Notes: generated by a model not told the origin, from the sequence alone. DNA of 59,859 nucleotides from an uncultured Verrucomicrobia subdivision 3 bacterium (GCA_903850425.1 CAINLR010000028.1:1-59859); one strand, 5' to 3'. Counted from the first letter of the stretch, positions 1 through 10,141 are shown. Translations and numbers: made by a program.

Positions 1-185
1 GCCGCTTGCGTGAGCGAGTAGAGGTCGCCGTTGTTCTTGAGGTCTTTCTTGGAGCCCGCAAACCGCTCACCGCGAATCTCTGCCTCGCCCAAGCCATAGG
101 TGCGGATGGTCGTGCCCATCGCGCCGTCAATGATGACGATGCGTTCGCGGAGGGCTTTTTGCAGGAGTTCGGCGGTATTCGACAT
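1..185 (-). CDS. metH: Methionine synthase (B12-dependent), N-terminal fragment cut by the window edge
   Basis: The first 61 codons are visible on the minus strand from an ATG at 185; the rest lies outside the window. The peptide carries the homocysteine-binding-domain opening 'VIIDGAMGTTIRTYGL' followed by 'RGERF' and 'DLKNNGDLYSLTQ', the standard start of cobalamin-dependent MetH. The full enzyme transfers a methyl group from methyltetrahydrofolate to homocysteine in the cytoplasm. No cobalamin or SAM riboswitch is recognisable upstream, but an ATCAA/TTGAT dyad lies about 40 bases before the start and may be an operator. The fragment alone cannot show whether the gene is full length. Confidence 0.9.
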   Translation of the reverse strand, partial: MSNTAELLQKALRERIVIIDGAMGTTIRTYGLGEAEIRGERFAGSKKDLKNNGDLYSLTQA

Positions 186-513
186 GCGGAGAAAATAGGC
201 GATGGCGGAGAGAATTCAAATCAAAAATCAACGCATCTTGATTTGATGATATGTAATATGTAATTGCCGTGGTCATTTTGCGCGGGCGGTGACGGTCAGA
301 ACAAAAAGTATAACAAATGTTATGGACTTTGCGAGAGGCTGCCGTTAGTATCCTGAGCAATTGAATCAATCACTAATTCGAATGACGTCCAAGTGCTAAG
401 GTCCGGCCGCCAACTTCAAAATATTAAGAACCCAACCGCCTGGTTTTGGTTCTCCCTGACGTTTCAATTTGCAGGCAGGTCGCGGGCAGGAAGTGTGTGT
501 CTGGCGTGAGGTG
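186..513. other. Intergenic region between divergent metH and the FN3 gene
   Basis: This stretch separates the metH start (minus) from the FN3 protein start (plus), so both promoters should lie here. It is AT-richer than its surroundings around 210-260 and contains the dyad listed separately. No convincing gene, riboswitch or repeat was seen. Confidence 0.5.
227..242. promoter_or_regulatory. Candidate operator upstream of metH (ATCAA-N6-TTGAT dyad)
   Basis: Perfect 5-bp arms ATCAA and TTGAT enclose CGCATC. The dyad extends outward imperfectly as further ATCAA/TTGAT copies, so the whole 217-250 segment is partly symmetrical. It lies 42 bases upstream of the metH ATG. ArsR-family regulators of the methionine/SAH cycle bind AT-rich dyads of this kind in other bacteria; that this is such a site is inference. 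Confidence 0.35.
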
Positions 514-1107
514 ATGCGAATTCTGCTGGCCATTTTCATTCGACCCACGCGTCGGCGCTGGCTGGTTACCGCCCTGGCGGGCATTTTTATTTTGAGCGCT
601 TTGGTCCGGGCGCGGGGATCCCAAAACGTGGTGCTCGCTTGGAATCCGAGTCCAGCCACCAACGTGGTCGGCTACAACGTTTACTTCGGAACCGAGAGCG
701 GCAGCTATCCGTTCTTGATCAATCTCGACAACGTGACGGACACGCAAATTTATGGCTTGGCCGACGGTGCGACCTATTTTTTTGCGGTTTCGGCCACGGA
801 TTCCGAAGGCGATGAAAGTGCCCTTTCCGAAGAGATCTCCTACACGGTGCCTTTGCCCCCGCCCGTGACGCTGGCGGCTCAAGTTTTCCCGGAAGCGGAT
901 GGGCAACCACCCTACATGGTCATCACCACCACCGACAGCTTGATCGGTTGGTGGGAGGTGGATTGTTCCACCGATCTGCAGAATTGGGGTGTTTACCGTT
1001 TTGGTTACAGCTACAGCGACGTCCTTCGCTACGGTGGCGGTTTGAATCTTCGTGTGCCCTTGGATCCAGCTCAACCGCAGATGTTTTTCCGGTTGCTGAA
1101 GTTCTAG
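514..1107 (+). CDS. Secreted fibronectin type III domain protein with verrucomicrobial C-terminal module
   Basis: The start at 514 gives a 197-residue protein. Its N-terminus has a short basic stretch and a hydrophobic segment (WLVTALAGIFILSALV), consistent with a signal peptide or anchor. A single FN3 domain follows ('LAWNPSPATNVVGYNVYFG', then 'GLADGATYFFAVSATDSEG ... SEEISYTV'). The C-terminal part carries 'STDLQNWGVY' and ends in 'MFFRLLKF', a layout shared with two other proteins in this window. FN3 modules bind carbohydrate or protein at the cell surface; no catalytic residues are visible. An in-frame ATG at 469 would only add an unstructured leader. Confidence 0.75.
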   Translation: MRILLAIFIRPTRRRWLVTALAGIFILSALVRARGSQNVVLAWNPSPATNVVGYNVYFGTESGSYPFLINLDNVTDTQIYGLADGATYFFAVSATDSEGDESALSEEISYTVPLPPPVTLAAQVFPEADGQPPYMVITTTDSLIGWWEVDCSTDLQNWGVYRFGYSYSDVLRYGGGLNLRVPLDPAQPQMFFRLLKF

Positions 1108-1252
1108 ACTGGATTTGCATTGGCTGGCCAAGCCAGTTCCGATCTTGTCAGGCTTCAGCCCTTATTTGTTTTTCAGCGGGTGATTATTGACTCTTTTTGT
1201 TCGTCTGGTAATTTCACGGCTCGTTTCAATCGCAAATCATTGTATTTATTTT

Positions 1253-4006
1253 ATGGCCAAATCATCCAAATCCAACAAATACGTTTACACTTGGGGCAAC
1301 AAAAAAGCGGACGGCGACGGCTCCATGAAGCCGTTGCTCGGCGGCAAAGGCGCGAATCTCGCCGAGATGACCCGCATCGGGCTCCCGGTGCCGCCCGGTT
1401 TCACCATCACCACGGAAGTCTGCACTTATTTTTACGCGAACAAGAAGACTTACCCCGCCGTGCTGCAAGCGCAGATGGCCGCCGGGGTTGCCAACATGGA
1501 AAAAATCATGGGCTGCAAATTCGGCGACGCGAAGGCAATGCCACTGCTCCTGGCCGTGCGCTCCGGCGCGCGCGATTCCATGCCCGGCATGATGGACACG
1601 ATTTTGAATTTGGGTCTCAATGATCAAACGGTCATCTCACTCGCGGCGGCGACCAAGAACGAACGCTTCGCGTGGGATTGCTATCGTCGCTTCATCCAGA
1701 TGTATGGCGACGTTGTGCTCGGCGTGCAGAAGAAGGAAGGCGAAGATCACGAACCGTTTGAAACGGCCATTCACGAATACAAGCACGAGGTTTATCACAA
1801 AGACATCATTGACAGCGAACTCACCGCCGCCGACCAGGCGGAACTCGTGAAGCGTTTCAAGGCGCTCGTCAAAGAACGCACCGGCAAAGGCTTTCCGAAT
1901 GATCCGTGGGAACAGTTGCGCGGCGCGGCCGGCGCAGTGTTCGGTTCCTGGATGAACGATCGCGCGACGGTCTATCGCCGCAAATACAACATCCCGACCG
2001 AATGGGGCACCGCCGTTAACGTGCAGGCCATGGTCTATGGCAACACCGGCGAAACCTCCGGTTCCGGCGTCGCGTTCACGCGCAATCCCGCGAATGGCAC
2101 GAATGAATTCTACGGGGAGTTCCTTATCAACGCGCAGGGCGAAGACGTCGTGGCCGGCGTGCGCACGCCGGAGCCGGTGTTGAAGCTGAAGGATCAGATG
2201 CCTAAGTCCTACGCGGAATTGCTCCTCGTGCGCAAGACCTTGGAAAAACATTTCAAAGATGTGCAGGACATCGAGTTCACTGTGCAGGAAGGCAAGCTGT
2301 TCATGCTCCAGACGCGCAACGGCAAGCGCACCGCCGCCGCCGCCCTCAAGTTCTCCATTGACATGGTGAAGGAGAAATTGATTGATGCCGAGACCGCCGT
2401 GTTGCGCAATCCGGCAGACCAGCTCGACCAATTGCTCGCGCCGATCTTCGATCTGGCCGAAGTGAAGAAAGCCACGATCATCGCCACCGGTCTCCCGGCC
2501 GGTCCGGGCGCGGCTTCGGGCAAAATCTATCTTAATGCCGAGCGCGCCGTCGAAGCGGAGAAGCGCGGCGAAAAAGTGCTGCTCGTCCGCGTCGAAACGT
2601 CCCCCGAAGATTTGCGCGGCATGATCGCCGCCGAAGGCATTCTCACCGCGCGCGGCGGGGTCAGCTCCCACGCGGCGCTCGTCGCCCGCCAGATGGGCAA
2701 AGTCTGCGTCTGCGGCGCCTCCGGCGTCCATGTGGATTACGACAAGCAGACCGTCACCATCGGCAGCCAGACGTTCAAGGAAGGCGACTTCCTCTCGATT
2801 GACGGCACGGCGGGCACCGTCTATGCCGGCGAAGTCAAAACCGCTCCGTCCGAAATCATCGCGGGCCTGATTCACGACGACAAGGCGGCGCAGGCCACCG
2901 AGAAATTCAAGAGCTACACCCAGCTCATGAAATGGTGCAGCCAGGCCACCCGCCTGCAAGTCCGCACCAACGCCGACACGCCCGAGCAGGCGCAGAACGC
3001 CATGGCGTTTGGTGCCACCGGCATCGGTCTCACCCGCACGGAACACATGTTCTTCGAGGGCAATCGCATTGATGCGATGCGCGAAATGATTCTGGCCGAC
3101 AACCTCGAAGCCCGCGAAGCCGCCCTCGCCAAGCTCCTGCCGTATCAACGCGACGACTTCTTCGGCATCTTCAAGGCACTGAAAGGATTCCCCGCCACCA
3201 TCCGTTTCCTCGATCCGCCGCTGCACGAATTCCTCCCGAACACCAAGGAGTCGCAGATGGATCTCGCGCGGAAGCTCAACATCCCCGTCGAGAAAATCAT
3301 GAACCGCGTGCATGAACTGCATGAGTTCAATCCCATGCTCGGTTTCCGCGGCTGCCGTCTCGGCATCAAGTTCCCGGAAATCACGCGCATGCAATCCCGC
3401 GCCGTGTTTGAAGCCGCTGCCGATGCGCAAAAGCAGGGTTTCAAACCCAAGCCCGAAGTCATGATCCCGCTCGTTGGTTTCAAACGCGAACTGGATTTGC
3501 AGGTCGCCATCGTTCACGAAACGGCGAAGCTCGTGCAGGCCGAGAAGAAGGTGAAGTTCACCTACAGCGTCGGCACGATGATCGAAGTCCCGCGCGGTGC
3601 CTTGACCGCCGACGAAATCGCGCAGACCGCTGAGTTCTTCAGCTTCGGCACGAACGACCTCACGCAGACCTGTCTCGGCATGAGCCGCGACGACTCCGGC
3701 TCCTTCCTCGGTGCCTATCAGGAATCCGAGATCATGAAGAAGAATCCGTTCGCCTCGATTGACCAGACCGGCGTCGGCCAGCTCATGGAAATCGCCATTG
3801 CCAAAGGCAACAAGACGCGTCCCGGCATCAAGCTTGGCATCTGCGGCGAACACGGCGGCGACCCCGACTCCGTGAAGTTCTGCCACAAACTCGGCCTGAC
3901 CTATGTGAGCTGCTCGCCCTTCCGCGTGCCCGTCGCGCGCCTCGCTGCCGCGCAAGCTGCCATCGAAGAGAACCGCAAAGCCAAGACGGTTGCCAAGAAG
4001 AAGTAA
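1253..4006 (+). CDS. ppdK: Pyruvate, phosphate dikinase
   Basis: This enzyme interconverts pyruvate + ATP + Pi with phosphoenolpyruvate + AMP + PPi in the cytoplasm, linking glycolysis and gluconeogenesis. From the ATG at 1253 it is 917 residues, close to the family's 870-930. The N-terminal ATP-grasp domain opens with '[12 protein letters not shown]'. The central swivelling domain carries '[12 protein letters not shown]' with the phosphorylated His473. The C-terminal PEP/pyruvate domain ends with '[10 protein letters not shown]', containing the catalytic Cys864. The upstream ATG at 1187 adds residues with no family counterpart, so 1253 is preferred. A strong terminator follows immediately, so the gene is probably monocistronic. 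Confidence 0.97.
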   Translation: MAKSSKSNKYVYTWGNKKADGDGSMKPLLGGKGANLAEMTRIGLPVPPGFTITTEVCTYFYANKKTYPAVLQAQMAAGVANMEKIMGCKFGDAKAMPLLLAVRSGARDSMPGMMDTILNLGLNDQTVISLAAATKNERFAWDCYRRFIQMYGDVVLGVQKKEGEDHEPFETAIHEYKHEVYHKDIIDSELTAADQAELVKRFKALVKERTGKGFPNDPWEQLRGAAGAVFGSWMNDRATVYRRKYNIPTEWGTAVNVQAMVYGNTGETSGSGVAFTRNPANGTNEFYGEFLINAQGEDVVAGVRTPEPVLKLKDQMPKSYAELLLVRKTLEKHFKDVQDIEFTVQEGKLFMLQTRNGKRTAAAALKFSIDMVKEKLIDAETAVLRNPADQLDQLLAPIFDLAEVKKATIIATGLPAGPGAASGKIYLNAERAVEAEKRGEKVLLVRVETSPEDLRGMIAAEGILTARGGVSSHAALVARQMGKVCVCGASGVHVDYDKQTVTIGSQTFKEGDFLSIDGTAGTVYAGEVKTAPSEIIAGLIHDDKAAQATEKFKSYTQLMKWCSQATRLQVRTNADTPEQAQNAMAFGATGIGLTRTEHMFFEGNRIDAMREMILADNLEAREAALAKLLPYQRDDFFGIFKALKGFPATIRFLDPPLHEFLPNTKESQMDLARKLNIPVEKIMNRVHELHEFNPMLGFRGCRLGIKFPEITRMQSRAVFEAAADAQKQGFKPKPEVMIPLVGFKRELDLQVAIVHETAKLVQAEKKVKFTYSVGTMIEVPRGALTADEIAQTAEFFSFGTNDLTQTCLGMSRDDSGSFLGAYQESEIMKKNPFASIDQTGVGQLMEIAIAKGNKTRPGIKLGICGEHGGDPDSVKFCHKLGLTYVSCSPFRVPVARLAAAQAAIEENRKAKTVAKKK

Positions 4007-4026
4007 TTCACGGCGCTAAATTCAAA

Positions 4027-4058
4027 GCCGCTCCGGGAAACCGGGGCGGCTGTTTTAT
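4027..4058 (+). terminator. Rho-independent terminator of ppdK
   Basis: A 10-bp GC stem (GCCGCTCCGG / CCGGGGCGGC, one G-T pair) with a GAAA tetraloop is followed by TGTTTTATTT. It begins 20 bases after the ppdK stop codon. Confidence 0.85.
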
Positions 4059-4184
4059 TTCGCCCCAGCTTCCACCGGTTGTCATTGGTAAATGGTATGA
4101 GGAGGTTGTAACTTCTGATTCCGCCAACCCGCGAACCATTCGAAAGACTTGTCATCGCGTCTCCGACGCGGCTTTCAAGTTGGT

Positions 4185-7100
4185 TTATCGGAATTGCAAA
4201 TAAGCCCGGCTGCCATCCGAACGCACGCCGCCGGTCTGGTCATCGGTCAAGAATAGCCGCGCGGCTTCCACCTTGCCTGTCTGAAGCAGGTAAGTTTGAA
4301 CGGTCTTGGCTCGTTCGGCGGCCAAGGTCGCCAGATCGGCCTCACGCACTGGAATCAACGCCACCAGCAAGGCTTCCATCGGGTCTGCCGGCGCGGTTAG
4401 TTTAACCGTGGAGGCCAAAACGACGGCGGGTTTCGCCGCCGTGGCTTTCGGCGGGTTCCCTAACAGCATCGCGCCTTTCTGGGCTTCCCGGGAACGCCGG
4501 GGAACTTTTGCCGCCAGGACGGCCAGATTGGTGTTCGCCGCAATCACCGCGGGCGTGATGGTGCCGCTGGCCAGCGCTTCGGCGTAAAGTTTCTTCACGA
4601 ACGACTGTCTTTCGTCCGGCGTCAACGTGACCTGATCCACCGTGCTCGTCGCCCGTTCGGATTTGCGCAGGGTGAGCCATTTCTTCATGCGCATCTGCCG
4701 GTCCAGATTGGCGCGTTGCAGACCGTCGCGGTCATTCAGGGGATCAATGCTGCCGGAAATCTCCAGTTGCAGCGCGGGCCGCTCGGTCAGGCCTTTCACG
4801 AGCGAATCGAGTTTCTTCACGTTGTCGGGTGAGAGTGCGGCGCTGCCCGGCGCAAACTCCTGATAGCTCATTTCCTCCCCGCCGCCGCCGAACGCCGCGC
4901 CCAGCAAGGAGAATGGCGAGGTCGCCACTTTGACCAGGATGTTCTCGATGACGCGCACCACCACTTTGCCGACGCGGAATTTCGGATCGTCCGTGCTGCC
5001 TTCAATCGGCACGTCCAGAATGATTTTGCCCTCGCGGTCCTTGAGAATGGCCACGGCGAGCCGCACCGGCAGATGCGTGGCGTCCGGGCTGTTCACCTTT
5101 TCGCCGAATGTGAACTGGTCGAGCGTGATGACATTTTTCGACGACAGCTTTTTCCCAACCAGATTGTATTCGAGGTCGAGACTCAACTTGCCGCGCGCGA
5201 TGCGGTAGCCGGCAAACTTTCCGGCATACGGGCTGGTCGGCGTCAGGTCCACGTCCTTCACGGAGATCTTGACCTCGTTCGTCTGGGTGCCGCTGAACGG
5301 ATTAATGTGGCCGGTGATGTCCGCCGGACCGACGTTGTCAATCAGCGCGTGCAGGTTGAGGTCGGCGTGCTGCAATTGTTCTGTCGAAATACCGGCGATC
5401 GTGCCGTCGGCTTGACCAATCGTCAGGTTCACATTCGGCGTCATCGAGCGGTCGGTGAAATGGATCGTGGCGTTGGAAAAGGCAATGCTCCCGATGGAAA
5501 CCTGCGGTGCCGCCGAGGCTGTCATTGCATTGGTCACCATCGCGGGGGATTGGATGACCACGGCGGGAATATTCGTTTCCCCGGGTGCGGCCGAACTGGC
5601 GGGGCGCAGCGCGGTGAGCAGATTGATGGATTTATTCGTCTCGATGATGATGCGCGCGTAGGCATTGGCCACGGCGATTTCCTTGATGGCCACGGTGGGC
5701 GGATTCAAGTTCGCGTCAATGCCGTTGAAGCGCAGTCCGTCCCACTTCAACAAATCTTCCGCCGCCACCCCATCCACGGTTTGAAAATCATCGAGGCTGG
5801 CGTCGCCATGGAAAGTGACCTCCGGCAGTTCGTGCAGCGGGGTGCGCAGATTGACTTTGCCGTGCAATCCCAACTTGCTGCCGAGAATGAGCAGATTGAA
5901 TTTGGGTTCGAGATACGGATCGAGCGAGCCAAGCTCAAGCTGGTCCAAGTCGAGTTGAATGTCGAAGGTCGGCGGCCGAAACGAAGCCGTGGTTTGCGTT
6001 CGGAGCGTGCCGTTCGTGTTCCAGCGCAACGAAAAATCGGCGGTGAAATTCGTGCCGGCGACATTGGAAATATTTTTTGCCAGCAGCGTGACCTCATCGA
6101 GATCCAGTCGCGCCGGCCGCGAATTCACCAGGTCCTCAAAATGCAGCGCGCAGTTCGTGAGGTTGACGGCTTGCACCGTGCCGCGCCACTGGTTCGTGCT
6201 GTCGAGCAGCATCGCCACCGCGTTGGTCACGGAGCGCAGCAGAAACAAGATGCCGCCCGGCACATTGGCGGTGGGGGCCGGTTGGGCGAGTTCGACGACA
6301 TTGAGGGTTTCATTCTTACGGCGGCTCACCAACAGTTTTCCGCCGGAACCCAGGATTTCCCCCACGCTCGCCTCGTGGCCTTGCAGGTCCACATTGGCGC
6401 CGGTGACGGCGAAATGCGGCAGCTCCATGATGTTGTTGCTTTCGCCGGGTTGACCAAGTTTGAGATCGCGCAACGCAAACGCCGTGTCCGTTACTTTGGC
6501 GATGCGGTTGGTGGGACTCAGCTCAAATTGATAATTCAGATGCAAGCCGATGGTGCCGTCGCGGATTTCAAAGCGCACCAGGTCCTGGTAAAGCGGCGCG
6601 TATTTGTTGAGCGTGAGATTATCCAGCGTGAGCGAGCCTTCCGAACGCAGCGGGGAGAGATAAAAAAATCCGCTCCACGAAATTTTTTCGCCCGCATCGG
6701 TCGTGCCCGCGAACGCGTAGGGATTTTTGCTGTCGGGATCGGTGCGGAAATTATCGAGCGTGATATCAATCGGGCCGAGTGTGCGCTTGAACGTTTCGCG
6801 CGGCGTGAAGTCCGCCAGTGCCGCCGTGGCCCGGTTGATGCGCAACCGGTCTATCCGCAGGGCCAGCGGCGCCGCCGGTTTGGCCGCCACTCCGGCGGGC
6901 GCATTGGTGGCAAATCTGGCGATGATGTCCGAAAAGTTAAACGTGCCATCCTGATTCATGCGCACGGAGACAAACGGCTTGGTCGTGCTGATTTCCTTGA
7001 ACGTCCACGCCTTGCCGAACAGCGACGAGAGCTGGAAATTCACATAGACTTGGTCCCACGAAACGAACGGTTCGCCATCCGCGTCCTTGATGAGCAGGCC

Positions 7101-7310
7101 ATTGATGGTGGCGGACAGCACAAACGGATTGAGCTTCACCTGCGCAATGGAAACCTCGCGGCCGAGCAGTTGGGAAATCTGTTTCACGGCCACGCGGCGG
7201 ACAATCGGCGGCAGGATGAGGAAGCCAATGACCGTGCAAAGCAACAGCAAGCCCAGCGCCCACCCGGCACATTTGCGCTGGCGCGTAGAAAGTAATTTCC
7301 AGACCATCAT
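4185..7310 (-). CDS. Very large AsmA-like / DUF748 envelope protein
   Basis: This is a 1041-residue protein with one N-terminal transmembrane segment (about residues 16-36) and the rest predicted periplasmic. 'VRRVAVKQISQLLGREVSIAQVKLNPFVLSA' cut into its parts ('LLGREVSI', 'VKLNPFVLS') and 'INGLLIKDADG' are typical of the DUF748/AsmA family, as is the late block 'LDVPIEGSTDDPKFRVG' followed by 'VIENILVKVATSPFSLLGA'. The C-terminus resembles the DUF748 tail with an OmpA-like feel ('LEISGSIDPLNDRDGLQRANL'). AsmA-like proteins form long beta-rich grooves implicated in lipid transport between membranes. It converges on ppdK. Its specific substrate cannot be read from sequence. Confidence 0.85.
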   Translation of the reverse strand: MMVWKLLSTRQRKCAGWALGLLLLCTVIGFLILPPIVRRVAVKQISQLLGREVSIAQVKLNPFVLSATINGLLIKDADGEPFVSWDQVYVNFQLSSLFGKAWTFKEISTTKPFVSVRMNQDGTFNFSDIIARFATNAPAGVAAKPAAPLALRIDRLRINRATAALADFTPRETFKRTLGPIDITLDNFRTDPDSKNPYAFAGTTDAGEKISWSGFFYLSPLRSEGSLTLDNLTLNKYAPLYQDLVRFEIRDGTIGLHLNYQFELSPTNRIAKVTDTAFALRDLKLGQPGESNNIMELPHFAVTGANVDLQGHEASVGEILGSGGKLLVSRRKNETLNVVELAQPAPTANVPGGILFLLRSVTNAVAMLLDSTNQWRGTVQAVNLTNCALHFEDLVNSRPARLDLDEVTLLAKNISNVAGTNFTADFSLRWNTNGTLRTQTTASFRPPTFDIQLDLDQLELGSLDPYLEPKFNLLILGSKLGLHGKVNLRTPLHELPEVTFHGDASLDDFQTVDGVAAEDLLKWDGLRFNGIDANLNPPTVAIKEIAVANAYARIIIETNKSINLLTALRPASSAAPGETNIPAVVIQSPAMVTNAMTASAAPQVSIGSIAFSNATIHFTDRSMTPNVNLTIGQADGTIAGISTEQLQHADLNLHALIDNVGPADITGHINPFSGTQTNEVKISVKDVDLTPTSPYAGKFAGYRIARGKLSLDLEYNLVGKKLSSKNVITLDQFTFGEKVNSPDATHLPVRLAVAILKDREGKIILDVPIEGSTDDPKFRVGKVVVRVIENILVKVATSPFSLLGAAFGGGGEEMSYQEFAPGSAALSPDNVKKLDSLVKGLTERPALQLEISGSIDPLNDRDGLQRANLDRQMRMKKWLTLRKSERATSTVDQVTLTPDERQSFVKKLYAEALASGTITPAVIAANTNLAVLAAKVPRRSREAQKGAMLLGNPPKATAAKPAVVLASTVKLTAPADPMEALLVALIPVREADLATLAAERAKTVQTYLLQTGKVEAARLFLTDDQTGGVRSDGSRAYLQFR

Positions 7311-7490
7311 ATATTAATCAGCTCCATCTTCTGGCCAAACGCAGGCAAGGTCAATTCGGGATGCGACCTTGGCATGGAAGTAGATTTGCAAGCGTGCGAA
7401 CCACCCGATGTTCGTGACCACCGTCTCGAGGTCGAGCGAAGTGGAATTTGCTTTTGCACATATCTGGTTTGCCGGACACTCTGGGTCGGG

Positions 7491-7948
7491 ATGAAACTGC
7501 GGCAAATGTTCAAGATTGTCTGCCTGATCGGCGCGGCGTTGTTGCAAGTAGTCAGCAGCGGAGCGCAACCCGTGACCAAGATTGCCGCTGGCGCAGGTAG
7601 TTTGTTCCTCAAGAGTAACGGGAGCCTGTGGGGCATGGGCTACAACCCGTTTGGCCAGTTGGGCGATGGCACTTTTGGTAACTATCCAGCTTACGGAACG
7701 AATCGCTTCGAGCAGATTCTGGCGCTTACAATCAAATTTCTAACGAGCCTTTGAATGGTGGCAAAATAAAAATATCCTTTGTGGGCATTGCCGAAGCGAA
7801 TTACGCGCTGGACCGTTCCTTCAGCCTGGCTGGGTTCAACTGGTAGCCTTTGCTCACCAATCCCGCCAACGCTTTCGGTGCGCTAGCCTTCACCAACCCA
7901 CCGGATGCTACCATGAATAATTTCTGGCGCATCCGCTCCGTGCCGTAA
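7491..7948 (+). pseudogene. Decayed RCC1-repeat (chromosome-condensation-regulator-like) secreted protein
   Basis: From the ATG at 7491 the frame gives a signal peptide (KIVCLIGAALLQVVSSGAQ) and half of one RCC1 repeat ('GSLFLKSNGSLWGMGYNPFGQLGDGT'-type text), then stops at 7754. The expected C-terminal domain continues in another frame from about 7727: 'YNQISNEPLNGG', 'ISFVGIAEANYALDRSFSL', an internal TAG after 'FNW', then 'TNPANAFGALAFTNPPD' and 'NNFWRIRSVP' before TAA at 7946-7948. Most RCC1 repeats are therefore deleted, and at least one frameshift and one nonsense change are present. Related intact verrucomicrobial proteins carry many RCC1 repeats before this same tail. The stop abuts the convergent glycosyltransferase gene. 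Confidence 0.8.
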
Positions 7949-9394
7949 TCACTCGCGCACGATGATCGTCATATCCCAGTTTTTGAATTTCACCATGTCG
8001 AGCCCATGAGCGCTTAGGATCAATCCATTCGTGTCGGCCAGTTTCGCAAAATCCTTGGTGGGCAGAATGAGAATGCAGGGCGGGGGATTGGTCAGAAAAT
8101 TTGCCGCCTGCTCGCGCGGGCCAAGCGTGATGGTGTTGGTGGCGACGCTGCGGAACTTCCAGACCAGGCTGGACTCGACAAAATCAAAGCAGCCAATTTT
8201 CGTCTGCGGCTGAACGAGCGGTTTGATTTCGCGCCACAGGTTCTCGGTCAACAAAAATGGTTTCGCCAACGGAAACAGCATCAGCGTCAGCACAGCCATG
8301 AACGCTGCCATTGCCACCAGTCGCTGGGAAAACCAGGCGAAGGAATTCTGCTCGCGGGCGATTTCCCGCGCCAGCCACAAGGCGATGCACGCAAACGCCG
8401 GCATAGTGTAATGCGGCAGCTTGGTGCGCACGCACGAGAAGACGGCGAAGACAATGCCTGCCTGCACCAGCAAATACCAGCCCAAGCCATCGCTCGTCCG
8501 GGCCGGCCACCAACGCTTCAAAGCGGACGGCACCTTGGTGGACCACGGGAAAAAGCTGACGAAAAAGGTGAGGAAATACAGCGGCGTGGTGGCGATGAAA
8601 CCCAGAATGCCGGCGAGACCGTGGCCGTCATTTACACCGGTGGAGCGATGCACCACGTGTTCGCCGATGCCGATCTTGAAAAACTCGCCGTTGGTTTGCT
8701 GGAGCGCGGGAATGGCCCAGGCTGCGGTCAAGGCGAGGGTGACGACCAAGCCGGCAACGGTTGCCAAAAATGGCAGGCGGAAGGAGTCTTTGCGGAACAG
8801 GCGACCCAGCAGGACGCCCCCGAATGGCAGCCAGGCCACCGGGCCTTTCGCGAGAAAGCCAAGTGCGAGCGCGACGTAAAAAATGCCCCAACAGAGTTTG
8901 CGCGCGGGCTGCTCGGGCCGCGTCAACTCCCAGCCGCTCCATAACGCCAGCGTGCAAAAGAAAACCAAGGCCATGTCCGCCGTGGCCACGCGGCCGATGA
9001 TGGCCACATGCAATCCCAGCAAGAAAATGCCACCGGCCATCAGGGCGGTTTTGGCATCGGCAATTTTCCGGCCCCAGCGCACCAGCAGCCACGCGGTGAG
9101 CGTGGTGAAAATGGCGGAGGGCAGGCGCGCGGCGAATGGGTTTTCGCCGAAGACGCGGTAGCTGGCGCTCTGGCACCAGTAGATCAGAATGGGTTTGTCG
9201 AAACGCCACGCGCCGTTGAACCACGGCACCACATAGTCGTGACGCTGGAGCATTTCGCGCGAGGCTTCGGCGAAACGCGTCTCGTCGCGGTCGGTCAAGG
9301 GCAGCAGCCAGTTGCCGCTCAACATCAGCGCCAGGCCGAAGATGAGAATGGCGCGTTGCGGGGCGGCGGCGAGTTTTTCAAACAAGGCGGACAT
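7949..9394 (-). CDS. ArnT-like glycosyltransferase, GT39/GT83 superfamily
   Basis: A 481-residue multi-pass membrane protein. The first periplasmic loop has the family signature 'LTDRDETRFAEASREM' containing the acidic DE pair used by polyprenyl-phosphate-sugar glycosyltransferases, followed by 'DYVVPWFNGAWRFDKPILIYW'-type text and 'FGENPFAARLPSA'. Around ten hydrophobic segments follow, then a short soluble tail. It probably moves a sugar from an undecaprenyl carrier to a lipid or protein at the outer face of the inner membrane; the acceptor is unknown. The divergent PAP2 phosphatase next door could recycle a polyprenyl-phosphate or act on lipid A, so a shared envelope role is plausible. Confidence 0.88.
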   Translation of the reverse strand: MSALFEKLAAAPQRAILIFGLALMLSGNWLLPLTDRDETRFAEASREMLQRHDYVVPWFNGAWRFDKPILIYWCQSASYRVFGENPFAARLPSAIFTTLTAWLLVRWGRKIADAKTALMAGGIFLLGLHVAIIGRVATADMALVFFCTLALWSGWELTRPEQPARKLCWGIFYVALALGFLAKGPVAWLPFGGVLLGRLFRKDSFRLPFLATVAGLVVTLALTAAWAIPALQQTNGEFFKIGIGEHVVHRSTGVNDGHGLAGILGFIATTPLYFLTFFVSFFPWSTKVPSALKRWWPARTSDGLGWYLLVQAGIVFAVFSCVRTKLPHYTMPAFACIALWLAREIAREQNSFAWFSQRLVAMAAFMAVLTLMLFPLAKPFLLTENLWREIKPLVQPQTKIGCFDFVESSLVWKFRSVATNTITLGPREQAANFLTNPPPCILILPTKDFAKLADTNGLILSAHGLDMVKFKNWDMTIIVRE

Positions 9395-9481
9395 TTACGC
9401 GAAAATCCAGTATGCGAAATTCTCGCGGACACTAGCGATTTGGATTTTTATTTGCAAGCGCAACACGGTAAAGTCGGCGCG

Positions 9482-10141
9482 ATGACGAACCGCGACTCTC
9501 TCCGCCGCTGGCTCTGGCTGCTGGCCGGGGCCGGCTTCGTCGCGGCGATGTTTCCACTCGACGCCGCCGTGGATGGCGCGCTGGTGGTGACCAGCGCTTC
9601 GCCTTGGCATGAGGTGGCGTGGTGGGGTTCCAAACTCGGCGACGGCTTGGTCATCGGCGTGGCCGGGGTTTTGCTCTCGGCTTTTTTTGTGTGGCAGAAA
9701 CAGCCGGGGCTGGCTGCCAATATTTTCTTCGTCGGGTTCACGTCGGAAATCGCCGGGTTGATCGCCACCATTTTTCGGGTGATTTTTGGGCGGACCCGGC
9801 CCAGCAACCTCGCCGTGCCGCAGGGATTTTATGGTGTTTGGCACGACGGTCACTGGCTCATCGGTAAATATCAATACAGTTCCTTTCCTTCCGGCCACTC
9901 TGCGTCCGCCGTTGGGTTGGTGGCGGCGCTGTGGCTCGTGAACCGTCGCTGGGGCGCGGCGGGGGTGGGCTATGCGCTGGCCGTCTTATGGTCGCGCATT
10001 GCCTTGAATTGCCATCATTTGTCCGACGTGGTGGCTTCAGCGGTCTTGAGCATTGTGGTCGCGCGGTGGCTGAAAACTAATTTTGCGCCACACAACGAGA
10101 CGATCTTCCAACGGCTCGCGGCGGTGAAGAAATTGCCTTGA
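9482..10141 (+). CDS. PAP2-family membrane phosphatase
   Basis: A 219-residue protein with about five to six membrane segments. All three acid-phosphatase motifs are visible: 'FGRTRPSN' (RP at 106-107), 'PSGHSAS' (136-142) and 'SRIALNCHHLSD' (171-182) containing the nucleophilic His and the Asp. PAP2 enzymes remove phosphate from lipid phosphates such as undecaprenyl-diphosphate or phosphatidic acid at the membrane. The start at 9482 is preferred because upstream in-frame text is antisense to the glycosyltransferase gene. The divergent arrangement with the ArnT-like gene suggests, but does not prove, linked envelope functions. Confidence 0.9.
   Translation: MTNRDSLRRWLWLLAGAGFVAAMFPLDAAVDGALVVTSASPWHEVAWWGSKLGDGLVIGVAGVLLSAFFVWQKQPGLAANIFFVGFTSEIAGLIATIFRVIFGRTRPSNLAVPQGFYGVWHDGHWLIGKYQYSSFPSGHSASAVGLVAALWLVNRRWGAAGVGYALAVLWSRIALNCHHLSDVVASAVLSIVVARWLKTNFAPHNETIFQRLAAVKKLP

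Noticed and set aside
186-470. Cobalamin, SAM or SAH riboswitch upstream of metH
   Set aside because: No conserved riboswitch core could be seen on the minus strand.
1637-3955. Long antisense frame (over 700 codons) across ppdK
   Set aside because: High GC at third codon positions makes long shadow frames; the sense strand has the full PPDK motif set.
5073-7295. Long plus-strand frame across the DUF748 gene
   Set aside because: Shadow frame rich in Arg/Gly/His without family text; the minus-strand protein is well supported.
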